From the NCBI GenBank assembly GCA_021399435.1, contig JAJTUP010000022.1, positions 124,001 through 188,000 of the forward strand: a stretch of 64,000 nucleotides of DNA, in the 5' to 3' direction. The DNA is from Diaporthe sp. PMI_573 (Eukaryota; Ascomycota; Sordariomycetes; Diaporthales; Diaporthaceae). Position 1 is the stretch's first letter, and every line of letters begins with the position of its first letter. Shown piece by piece: positions 1 to 8,809 of the stretch. The notes under the pieces are model-generated. The model saw only the letters and a program-made list of their open reading frames with translations. It ran no database searches and was not told the DNA's origin. Position numbers and translations under genes: made by a program.

Positions 1-1656
1 CGACAGACTGGTCCGTCGGGTCGGTCAACCAGCGCGGGTCCACGACGGGCAGATCGGCCACGTCGTCCGACGAGATAGTCACAGTGCCGCGAGACTGCGG
101 CGCCACTAGGGCGGCGAGGATGGTGGCATACTGATATCCGTCGTTGGGCTGGGTCGTGAAAAGGTTGGTGAAGGCCCCGACGTACCCTGGTGCCGACAGG
201 TACTCGATCTCGGGCCACGAGCTGGGCAGCTGGCCCAGCGCTGCGGCTGCGCTGGGGGTGATGCCCTCTCGCGGTGCCTTCTCCCAGCCGAGAAAATCGC
301 ACACCGGGTTCGTTAGAGGGCCCTCGTTGAATGGAAGAAAGGCTGTCGTGTACTGCTCAGCGACATATAGGAGGTTGTTGGCGAGATACGTGAGCGTCTG
401 CACGTTGACGCGGTATGATGGCCCGAAGAAGATATGGTCTGTTAAATTTTGTCCCACGCCAGGACGGTCGGCAATAATGGGGATATCAAACTTCTCAAGC
501 GTCTCGGCAGGTCCAATTCCTGACAGCATCAGGAGTTGCGGAGTTTGGAATGCGCCTGCCGAGAGGATTACCTCTTTGTTCGCCGAGAGAGTCGAGCCCG
601 AATCAAGCAACACGCCTGTGGCAGCCTTGCTCCCATCGAATAGGACCTTGCTCGCCTTGGTGGAGTGATAGACCTTTAGATTTGATCTTGACTCTGCCGC
701 GCTGAGGAATGAGGTCTGCGACGAGTCCCGATTCTCGTTGGCCGGATTGATTGTTGAGCTGCAATATTGCGAGCCCATAAGGGTCCCGCTGTTAAAGTCC
801 TTGGCCTGGGCTACTCCGATTTCTTCCATCGCGGGCTGAAGATAGCTGGAGAATGGCTGTGCGTAATTGGCGTACGACACTCGCAGAGGCCCAGCAGCTG
901 AATCGAAGGCGGTGGCATCATACTGCGCCGTTGCGTTTGGATCTCTCATATCCGTGTCAGGTGGTGTGAACTGCACACTCTTTTTATAGTATGGTAGCAT
1001 ATTCTCGAATGTGTAGCTCTGGTCTCCGACCATGTCAGCCCAGAGCTGCATGGAGCCTGTGTCTGGACGCTGATAAATCATGAAGTTGAGTGCCGAGCTG
1101 AACAACCAGTCAGAACTGAACCACATCGCATTCCACGAGACATCAGAATAGACCACAAAGTTTGCTTACCTGCCCCCAAGACATTTTCCCCGCGGATAGC
1201 GAACCGGGCGACTATTTGCGCCTGTCTGAGGTGTAGTAACGAAATCCCAGTCTACAAGCGGGTTCGTGTCCGTCGGAGAGCTGCCGGCGAAAAGCTGTTT
1301 AATCGCCGTCGAGTCAGTTAGAGAAACTTACAAAGGGGTTCAGGATTGCTCATATGGGGAACTGGTGCTGCAGGCTCATGACCAGTCGTGTTCAGCTGCG
1401 GTCGACTTACCGTGTCGCCCGCTGGCGTTGACGCCAGTAAAGGATCCGAGATTGAGTAGTAAGTGCCGGCCTCTATGACAGCCACTGAAGTAGACGGATC
1501 CTCCGAGAGCCTGGCTGCAAGTGTGAGGCCCGCTGTGCCCCCGCCCACAATAACGTAGTCAAATCCAGCATCTTGTCTCTTTCCGTGGTCCGACATAGGA
1601 ACACAGCTCACGCATGACAGTAACAGTGCGATTGAGATGAACCATGCTGGAGCCAT
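1..1656 (-). CDS. Secreted GMC oxidoreductase (FAD-dependent), partial at window edge
   Basis: Flavin-dependent alcohol/sugar oxidoreductase of the glucose-methanol-choline family, probably extracellular. I read three exons: 1656-1411, 1294-1170 and 1097-1 (continuing beyond the window). Introns are 1410-1295 (GTAAGT, branch CTAAC) and 1169-1098 (GTAAGC). The first in-frame ATG is at 1656 and is followed by a hydrophobic signal peptide ([13 protein letters not shown]). The FAD-binding motif [18 protein letters not shown] follows at about residue 30. GMC signature 1 (RGKCLGGSSALN) spans the second junction, which supports that splice. Signature 2 ([16 protein letters not shown]) lies in exon 3. 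About 489 residues are visible of a usual 580-620, so the catalytic His-His/Asn end is outside. Substrate cannot be told; relatives include aryl-alcohol oxidase, glucose oxidase and secondary-metabolism dehydrogenases. Confidence 0.93.
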
Positions 1657-2375
1657 AGCGAAGGATTTCTGGAGCACAGAAATTGTGAATAAGTGCAAAA
1701 CATCTAACGAGTAGCTTTGATCTGAGAGAATGACAAGACAGACTTTGCCCCTTATGTTTACATCTCATTAATAAGAACTTGGCTTGCATATGCATAATAT
1801 TCCGTCACATGGCACCTGCCAGCTTGTCTGCTCCCGAAGTCCAGACCTTGGTCAGTCCATTCAAGCTCATTTGGGTCACATCCCGAACAGCACACTCTCA
1901 CGTCACTCTAGCTGAAATCTCCCGTTCGGGTAACCCATCTGACATTTTTGCCCGGAACTCATGGTCCAATCGAGAACATGGGACGAATGACACGCAGGGA
2001 GTAAACTTATGCCGCTCGGACTAATAATGCAGAACCCGTCCTCATAACCACAATCCCTTAGACTTCATTGGAGCCAGTGCCACAGTTGGTATAAACATAC
2101 CAGACTGTGACGTTACAACGTCCAGCCAGAGAATGTGATGGTGGGAGAATCCTTGACCGTCCGAGGGGCAAGGCAGATATTGAGCATAACGGTTTAAGAG
2201 GGTTGGAGTCTGCCCCGCCCCTCAAAGATCTCTTCGCAAATGTGTTGCATCTAGTCTTTTTGGGTCTCGCAATACTACAAAGTGGCTACGAATGTTGCCA
2301 AGAAATAAATATCACAAGCAAATCTTCTGGACATCGGCATGTCCACGACAAAAGCATCAGTGCATCACAAAGTGG
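1657..2375. other. Intergenic region 5' of the GMC gene
   Basis: About 720 bases that should contain the GMC promoter (that gene reads leftward) and the decayed 3' end of the pseudogene at 2376-3304. An AT-rich patch lies near 1790-1800. Short open frames here show no recognisable motif, and I call no gene. Confidence 0.5.
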
Positions 2376-3304
2376 TTAGGCCATCACGATATCGAGGAAG
2401 ACCCGCAGAAACTGCATCTCCGCGCGCTTTGCCCATTCCATTACGTGTTTCATGGCTACATGGTGAATTCATAGCCATTTCAAGTTTCTTTCAAATTGAA
2501 AGAAACGCGTTGGCTGCTGCCCTGGCTCGAATGTATTTCGAAACTTATGGCTGCATGTATATTTTGTCTTTTTCTTCTTTGGTCAAAGCTCGTTGGAAGA
2601 TATATATTCCATCGCCGTCGTCTTGTGATCCATGTTCCAGACTTCGTCCAAGTCCACATTTTGCAGATCGATTTTGTATGAGACGGAGCAGGGGAAGTGG
2701 AGTCGACCCACACGTATGGGGAGCGAAATGCGGGTCGCTTGGCCGTAACGACGTCACCTGCTTCACGAAGACCACTCCAGACCGTCCTCATAGGTCTTCC
2801 AGACTTCCTCAGGAGACTTCCGAGGAGGCCTCGATGAATGTTCCAGCGTTGACATAGGCGATCGGCGGCTAAGCTCAGCCTGGGCGATCTACCCGTGTTG
2901 ATCACTCGCTTGGGTCACAATCCTTCGCATGGCCATTCCATTCTTGAGTATAGCTCGATGTATGCCAGAGTTCAAACATATTGATTTGGCGATGCAAAGG
3001 GCTTGTTTGGAGACGAGGCATGCAGGCTTCGGAGTCGTAAAGCTTCGGGGAATGGCTGTTGCTTTACACGGGAAGATCACGAGCTGTGTAAACATGCCAT
3101 CCCTGTGCCGGTCGGACATATTTGAACCGCTGCCAAATTATTGGACGAGGGCGCATGTTACATACAAGAGAAGATACTGCGCCGACCCGACTTGTGGGCC
3201 AGCCCGGGATTTCAGGTTTGTTGTTGGCAGCGAGTCAGAGCCGCATATTCATGTTCCTGGAAATAATACCCCTTTTGTCCGCTTTTTGTATCTTGCACGG
3301 ACAT
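2376..3304 (-). pseudogene. Decayed unidentified protein gene with many in-frame stops
   Basis: Three successive minus-strand frames read like protein but are broken. Piece 1 (ATG at 3304 to a TGA at 3214) includes GYYFQEHEYAALTRC. Piece 2 (about 3204-2815) includes QGWHVYTARDLPV, NMFELWHTSSYTQEWNG and YVNAGTFIEASSEV, with stops at 3066 (TAA), 2904 and 2877 (TGA) and 2871 (TAG). Piece 3 (about 2813-2376) includes PEEVWKTYEDGLEW, KIDLQNVDLDEVWNMDHK and EWAKRAEMQFLRVFLDIV, with TGA at 2765, 2756, 2585 and 2471, ending at TAA 2378. Most stops are TGA, which fits CGA-to-TGA transitions; the TAA and TAG stops could come from CAA and CAG. That is compatible with old C-to-T mutation (RIP or deamination). 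The frame changes could be indels or lost introns. I do not recognise the family. Confidence 0.5.
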
Positions 3305-3467
3305 CTGTGCAAAATGCATATTTGACTCTCAGATAAACTTGACGACCGTTCGTTTCCGGCCTCTATCCTTTATCAACTCTCCCTGAGCTCGCCAGTCGTT
3401 CTTTTCTTTACGAAAACATCCGTATCGCGACTTGAGCTGATCGTCGCTCCACATTCTTTTGGACAAA

Positions 3468-4288
3468 ATGCATTACCACATCGCGAACTACGCCGCTTTA
3501 GCTGCTTCTCTGGTGAATATCGCCCAGGCGGCCGATAACGTGACTGTGCCGAACACCATCGCCGCCGGAACGAGCTTTCAAGTAACCGCAACCGACCTCG
3601 ACAGCACCGACAAGTATCGTGTGTACCTGGCGGCCGCCCTCGGAGGCGACACTGGACCAACCTGTACGTCTGACGCATGACCATGTGACGAGATCGACAT
3701 GATCTTAGCACATCAGATGCTGATCGGATGCTGACGCGACAAACATTAGGCTGGCTCTCCAACTCTACCACGCTCTCTTCTTCCAGCAACTTCACCATCC
3801 CGGCGGGGGTAGGCCCGTCGGCAAGCTACTACTCAATCGGAGTCGGCGACGTCGACGGCGATGCAGACGATATCACCTACAGCAATGATTTCAGCTTCAC
3901 CGGTGGCACCGGCAACTACACCGAGTATGAGACTCACCTAAACGGAGATCCATTCTGGGACGCGGACTCCCTGCCTTGCACCGCCTATGCATGCGCCAGG
4001 AAGTGCGCCGACGCGAGCTACCCGGACGACCTGTCCGACTCGACCGCTTACGACACCATGAAGAAGTGCATAAATTCATGTCCCGGTGTGACCGAGACGT
4101 CGCAGACGGCGCCGGCTGCTGCCACTTCTGCTTCGGCAAGCACCGGCTCATCGACTGGTTCTTCTTCCACCGGTGACTCGGACAATGCGAGCGATAGTGA
4201 TGAGAACGGGGCTCCTTCGGCGGCTGTCCAGCAAATTATGGTCGTGGGAATGGCCACCGTTGCTGGCTTTGCTATTCTATTCTTGTAA
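3468..4288 (+). CDS. Secreted Ser/Thr-rich GPI-anchored surface protein candidate
   Basis: Two exons, 3468-3663 and 3750-4288, with intron 3664-3749 (GTACGT; branch CTGAC; ATTAG). They encode 244 aa. The first ATG (3468) starts a signal peptide ending near AAxxVNIAQA. The mature N-terminal part (NTIAAGTSFQVTATDLD through SNDFSFTGG) resembles the Ig-like Kre9/Knh1 or Ser-Thr-rich GPI-anchored family. It has several N-glycosylation sequons (NSTT, NFT, NYT). A middle block holds Cys residues (CTAYACARKCA, KKCINSC). A low-complexity Ser/Thr/Ala/Asp linker follows, then a hydrophobic C-terminus (VVGMATVAGFAILFL) typical of GPI attachment. The likely location is cell wall or plasma membrane. The Cys block resembles small secreted fungal proteins, but no enzyme motif is visible. 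Function unknown. Confidence 0.85.
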
Positions 4289-4943
4289 GAGTCAGATACG
4301 ACTGGTCGATTCCGCAGCAGTTAGACTACATGCAGCAGGAGTACGCATAACTAGAGCATCTCTGCTCACAGCTGAGCGCAGGAGGTAGACAGACTTTCAT
4401 GGTAGCTTCAGCATCTCAAGTCGACAGGGGCACATCACTGTACATGCGTGCCATTCATGCCAGCGGCTTCTTTACGAATTGCAACGTCGGTGGTAGCGCT
4501 GAGCATAATGATTGATTTTGTTGGGTGGGGGAGGGCAAGAGAAATACACACTTGTAATGTCTGATTATGTACATAGATATATGATCTTTTCCAACACAGC
4601 CATGCTCTTACAAAAAATTGCAACAACGTTCATAAGGAGCCCCTGTGGCTTGCTGACTGGTTATCATACAGTAGGTTATTCTACAAGATATTATTCTAAA
4701 AGAGGCTAATCTATTAGAGGTTATTCCATAGGAGGCTGTTCCAGAGGAGGTTGTTCTATAAGTGGTTTCACAGGAGATTGTTCTATGTGAGGTTACTCTG
4801 TACATGATCAATTGGTAAGATATTAATCCTACAGGAAGTTGAGTAATAAGCACTATATACTTAGGCGGTCTATCCCATGTTGTGGCCGCGTAGCGGACAC
4901 CCGAGCAAAGCTTGTCCTACCCTATTTGCTCGCCGTCCCACCC
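4289..4943. other. Intergenic region between tail-to-tail genes
   Basis: Shared 3' flank of the GPI-anchor candidate (plus) and the 860-aa gene (minus). It contains the 15-bp minisatellite described separately (4671-4803) and otherwise AT-rich sequence. I see no gene. Confidence 0.6.
4671..4803 (+). repeat. Degenerate 15-bp minisatellite, locus A
   Basis: About nine imperfect tandem copies of a 15-nt unit with consensus GAGGTTATTCYATAG. Clear copies are GAGGTTATTCCATAG, GAGGCTGTTCCAGAG, GAGGTTGTTCTATAA, GAGATTGTTCTATGT and GAGGTTACTCTGTAC; one copy is shortened to 12 nt. The same unit recurs at 30590-30686 in inverted orientation, with a 19-nt identical core. Confidence 0.85.
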
Positions 4944-7526
4944 CTACTTCAAGACAAACGTCTGGCCACTCCACCCATAAGCACGCCCCAGTCTCCTCCC
5001 ATGCCTCCTCGCATGCAAGAACGGGATTTTAGTGTGCGGGTGCGGCTCGTGAAACAGGATGCTGCTCATACTCGCATCACTGTCGTCATCCCTCCGCGGC
5101 GTGAATTGCCAGACTGAACCGTACAGCTTTTCCATCCAGAAACCGGCGGATCGCATGGCGTGCAGGAATTCATTCCATGGCACCTCGCCCGGCAGTGATT
5201 CCGCACAAGGGGTATGGAAGAGAGCACCGAAGACTTTCAGGGCGCGCCGATCGACTTGGATGACATGGACTGGGCCCTGGTCTTCTTGCTCTGTCTTTTG
5301 GGCCTTTTCCGAGGTAGCGGTGGCTTGGGGAGCGGCTGTTCCGCGTGTCTTGACTTTGGGCTTCTCTGGCGGGGAGCTTTGCAATTTACGCGTGGTATCG
5401 ATGTCGAGTTCCCTGAAGGACTGCCCAAGTACCTCGAAGGTTTCAACCATAGCCGGTGTCTTCGTCTTCGTCGTGGCTCTCACTGGCTCGACCCATTCCA
5501 GGGTTCGCTGGAGCTGGCGCTGCTGAAAATAGAGAACGTTCTTGCTGTGTCTGGGCAGAGCGTCGTGCTGCTCTATTTCTGCCAGAAAGACATCCCACAT
5601 CTCGTCAAGCGATGTTTCAGCGCTCTGCATGGCGTCAACATTTGCCGCCGTGCGTTTCTTGTGAACTGGATACGGGCTCTTTGCTATAGCAGAAGCCATA
5701 GAGCAAATCCGAATACTCGGCTTGAATGTCTCAAGCGGTATTGTCTTGCGCCTTTGATCCTTGAGATGTGCCCTGAGAACCTCTTGGACATGCGGCGCTC
5801 TTATGTCTTTGGGAAATGCCGTTGCCCACGGCTGGAAGAGACAGATCTGCCGTAGACATTCGGACAACAAGGCCAGGGTCGAAATCTCTTGTGCAACGTA
5901 TGATGAAATGGCCTGATGAGCAGCTGGGACGGTGTTAATGAACACCTCGTATTCTTCCATCAGCGACTGGACACCGGCAGTGTGTCCCTTTATCGTTATC
6001 ATGTCTTCGCTGAATAGACCGTTCAGTATGTCCATGAAATCTGCTATGTGTCGTGGCAACCGCTTGCTCGACTTGCAAACGAAAGTGTCGATGGTCTCGG
6101 GTGAGGCTCGTTGCATGTACGGTCGGAGTGGCGGAGAGGAAAACGTCGCCCTACGCAGGACGGCGAGTCGTTCTTCAACACACGCGCAGAGAGTCGCCTG
6201 AAGCTTGTACAGCGCCAATGTGAACGGTTCCGGTAATGCGTCACCTGATTTGATGTTCTTGCCGTCAAAGTGCTGCTTCTTTAGTTCCACCAGACCCGTG
6301 ATGTCCCGCATAAGGCCATCCCAGAACTCGACGCATATGAAGTTAGAGAGCAGAAACATGATTGGAAGAACATCATCGATGGTTGTCTTTGCGTCTGAGT
6401 CCCACCGCGCTCTATATCCATCGACCGTGGTTGAAGGGTGTTTCGAACCGGAAAGGTCTGGAACATACTCTGGTCGATGGGCAATGTAGTCCTTCAGGCC
6501 TTCTGAGAACCGGGAAGGGTCTTCACGCAAAGCCCACAGCTTGTCTTCTTCCTCATTGGCTTTGGCAGTCACAAGTAATTGAAGCCGACGGAGATCCATT
6601 TGTCCGGGAGAGGAGTACATGGCCTCTAGGTTTGTGCCGGCGAGGGATATGACACCGTCTTCTCGAGAGTTTGCGGAGGGTAGAGGTGGCTCTGGCTGGA
6701 TATTGTACTTTGGTCCAGTTAAGTCGCCAAGGGGAATATCATGGAGGATATGCTGGACAGTGTCGAGGAGAAATTTGTAGATGCGGTCTTGAATTTCCAA
6801 GATCCATAGACCATCTCCCGGGCTAATTGTTCCGTCAGCAAGGCGAGGGTCGACTCCCAAGACGGCGGAGTAGTCTTTCGTTGGTCTCTCTTGCAATTTG
6901 CCATACGTCTCTGGGACCGGCTTTCGTCCATCCATGTCCATGCTGTAGCCTTCCAACAAGCGCCACTTGGTCAGGTCAAAGCTCTGCGTAGAGAGCTGTA
7001 GATCTCGTTTCGAAAATGTTTGTGGAGGCCAGCGGGCTCTGGCATTGATCATGAGCAGGAGTGGCTCTGTCTTGGTCAGATCGTGCAGGTTGATGTATGG
7101 CATCAGCAAGGCTTCACGTTGCCTCCCCTCGTACAACGAAAGTTGCCTTGGCCTTCCTTGGAGCAGCCTTTGCGCCTCCTTCTTCAATTCAATCACACTG
7201 AAAGTCTTTAGAGCAATATCAGGGCGGTGGTCCCGAGCCATGTTGGGCCAGGTTGTGAGAAGCAGGCCTCGTCTCTTCATATTGGATTTGCTTGTCCATC
7301 GCTTCTGGATGGTGGCCTCGTGGCGCTTTACAATGAATTCGAGAGTTTCCCAATTGTTGTAAATACTCTCTGCTCTCCGCCTGATTTCAGAGCGCACGGC
7401 TGGCAGCTCCTCCTCGGAAATGCGACTGGATATTGCATTGATCTCTTCAGCGGTCAGCGCTGTCTGGATCAAGCTGTTGGGGATGTTCTTGTAGCCGTCT
7501 TGATCTGTGCCCGTGACTTGATCCAT
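4944..7526 (-). CDS. Large fungal-specific protein with HicA-like C-terminal segment
   Basis: Single-exon 860-aa protein; the ATG at 7526 is the first in frame. Residues 40-170 carry a conserved-looking block (NWETLEFIVKRHEATIQ, RRGLLLTTWPNMARDHRPDI, then a Leu-rich helical stretch). The middle is helical and charged, and a low-complexity Lys/Thr/Ala linker lies near 690-745. The last ~110 residues contain VPWNEFLHAMRSAGFWMEK, GSVWQF (about 803) and FHEPHPHTKIP followed by GRRLGRAYGW (about 825-852). This order (a GF turn, G-S-x-W/H-x-F, an H-x-P-H segment, then a short helix) resembles the dsRBD-like fold of HicA-type proteins. I recall similar fungal proteins being named 'ipa protein', which I cannot verify. 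No signal peptide or membrane helix is seen. It runs in the same direction as the DUF6604 gene 1.3 kb upstream. Function unknown; nuclease activity is not implied. Confidence 0.85.
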   Translation of the reverse strand: MDQVTGTDQDGYKNIPNSLIQTALTAEEINAISSRISEEELPAVRSEIRRRAESIYNNWETLEFIVKRHEATIQKRWTSKSNMKRRGLLLTTWPNMARDHRPDIALKTFSVIELKKEAQRLLQGRPRQLSLYEGRQREALLMPYINLHDLTKTEPLLLMINARARWPPQTFSKRDLQLSTQSFDLTKWRLLEGYSMDMDGRKPVPETYGKLQERPTKDYSAVLGVDPRLADGTISPGDGLWILEIQDRIYKFLLDTVQHILHDIPLGDLTGPKYNIQPEPPLPSANSREDGVISLAGTNLEAMYSSPGQMDLRRLQLLVTAKANEEEDKLWALREDPSRFSEGLKDYIAHRPEYVPDLSGSKHPSTTVDGYRARWDSDAKTTIDDVLPIMFLLSNFICVEFWDGLMRDITGLVELKKQHFDGKNIKSGDALPEPFTLALYKLQATLCACVEERLAVLRRATFSSPPLRPYMQRASPETIDTFVCKSSKRLPRHIADFMDILNGLFSEDMITIKGHTAGVQSLMEEYEVFINTVPAAHQAISSYVAQEISTLALLSECLRQICLFQPWATAFPKDIRAPHVQEVLRAHLKDQRRKTIPLETFKPSIRICSMASAIAKSPYPVHKKRTAANVDAMQSAETSLDEMWDVFLAEIEQHDALPRHSKNVLYFQQRQLQRTLEWVEPVRATTKTKTPAMVETFEVLGQSFRELDIDTTRKLQSSPPEKPKVKTRGTAAPQATATSEKAQKTEQEDQGPVHVIQVDRRALKVFGALFHTPCAESLPGEVPWNEFLHAMRSAGFWMEKLYGSVWQFTPRRDDDSDASMSSILFHEPHPHTKIPFLHARRHGRRLGRAYGWSGQTFVLK

Positions 7527-8080
7527 GGTCGCTTTGCTCTAGATGCAACATGCAATTGTGTGCCTAGGTAGGTTGTGAATTTGTGAATTCGAAGTCGATT
7601 GGCTGAACAGATTGTAAGTAATGCTGGCAATGGATTTGAAGGTTAATAACAATTGTGATCCGCCAAAGCTCTGCTCACCTTGCTTTCAACAACAGACGTC
7701 ATGAGTTGAGTGCCACAAGTTGTGCTGCAGCTGATGAAAGAAAGAGGAGATTGTTCAACACCAAAGTGCTTGCCGATTCTAGGTACACATGCTTGATAGC
7801 TGACCTTGAGTGAAAGTGTTCTGTAAATCTGGGCGGTGAGTTGTTCCAAGTGAATGTTTGCAGTCAAACAGATCAAACGACTGGCACTGTGTTGTACAAC
7901 AGCCACAGGTCCTGGGGCACATGTGCAGCTCACGAAAAGTCAGCTTGAATACTTAGGTAAGAATATTTGACGTACTGTCAAACAAAAGGGTGGCGTCTCA
8001 TGAAAGTCTTCAACCAGAGGGAGTACAGGGGAGTGTCTGTAGCACACTAGGATAGTTGAGTGACTGAAAACACCAGGCTC

Positions 8081-8091
8081 TATCGACGATA
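8081..8091. promoter_or_regulatory. Palindromic element TATCGACGATA, copy 1
   Basis: Perfect inverted repeat (TATCG, central A, CGATA) followed by ACA, about 560 bp upstream of the 860-aa gene's ATG. An identical core recurs 180 bp away. The spacing, symmetry and repetition suggest a dimeric regulator site. This is inference from sequence only. Confidence 0.35.
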
Positions 8092-8259
8092 ACACCGCTA
8101 GTGCCGATAAGGCTGAATGGCAGATACACATATCCCGGCTAACTGTAACTCAACGCGGTGCAAACGGCTCTGTATCCTTATGGACTATTTGTATTCTTTG
8201 AGTTCCTCTACTAAGCTGGAACGGCAAGGAGTGTCCTATAAGGACAAGGAACAATGTGT

Positions 8260-8272
8260 CTTATCGACGATA
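8260..8272. promoter_or_regulatory. Palindromic element TATCGACGATA, copy 2
   Basis: Second copy, in the context TTATCGACGATAACA. With copy 1 it shares 13 nt (ATCGACGATAACA). Related half-sites TGTTATCG occur near 11510 and 11795, upstream of the DUF6604 gene, and TTATCGAC near 8472. Confidence 0.35.
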
Positions 8273-8809
8273 ACAGTGAGATTTGCTATGCAAGGCTTTA
8301 AACAACCATCCACTAGTATAAGCCCTCATTCCGAACAATGTTTACTGGGCAGCCTGAGGATGAGAAAGTCCTACAAGTAGGTTCACCTCAGTAAGCAGGC
8401 GGGTGTGATTCGGATACAATTGTGTTAACCGTCTCAAGGGGTCATTTCCCTCACGTCAAGCTGAACCCACTCAGTATTATCGACGCTGTTGTGCTGAAAT
8501 ACCTGAATAATGGATTGGGTTTATATGGTTTCAGTGATACAAAGGAACAAAGTTCATCAGGGCGAATTACTGATACATAGATGGCTCTATCGTTGGACTC
8601 TTTCCACTCCTCTCGCAACGGCCCTTGGTGGCCGATCCCCTAGAATGAGCCTCCAAGTCGGGGCCCCAAGATTGATATACAATTGTATTTATCTGAATCT
8701 AGGACTCCGGGTCACACTAAATTTGTGTTTGCCTCTCAATTGCACCTGACCGTAGCAGCTCACCCAGGGCCCAATCATGCACATGTGGTTTCACCATGTC
8801 TAGTCTCTT

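Larger units (their letters stand above)
7527..8809. other. Intergenic region: promoter of the 860-aa gene
   Basis: About 1.28 kb, AT-richer than the coding flanks, between two minus-strand genes. It holds a CCTAGGTA motif just upstream of the start (7563-7570) and two copies of a perfect TATCG-A-CGATA palindrome. Short frames look non-coding, and I call no gene. Confidence 0.6.
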
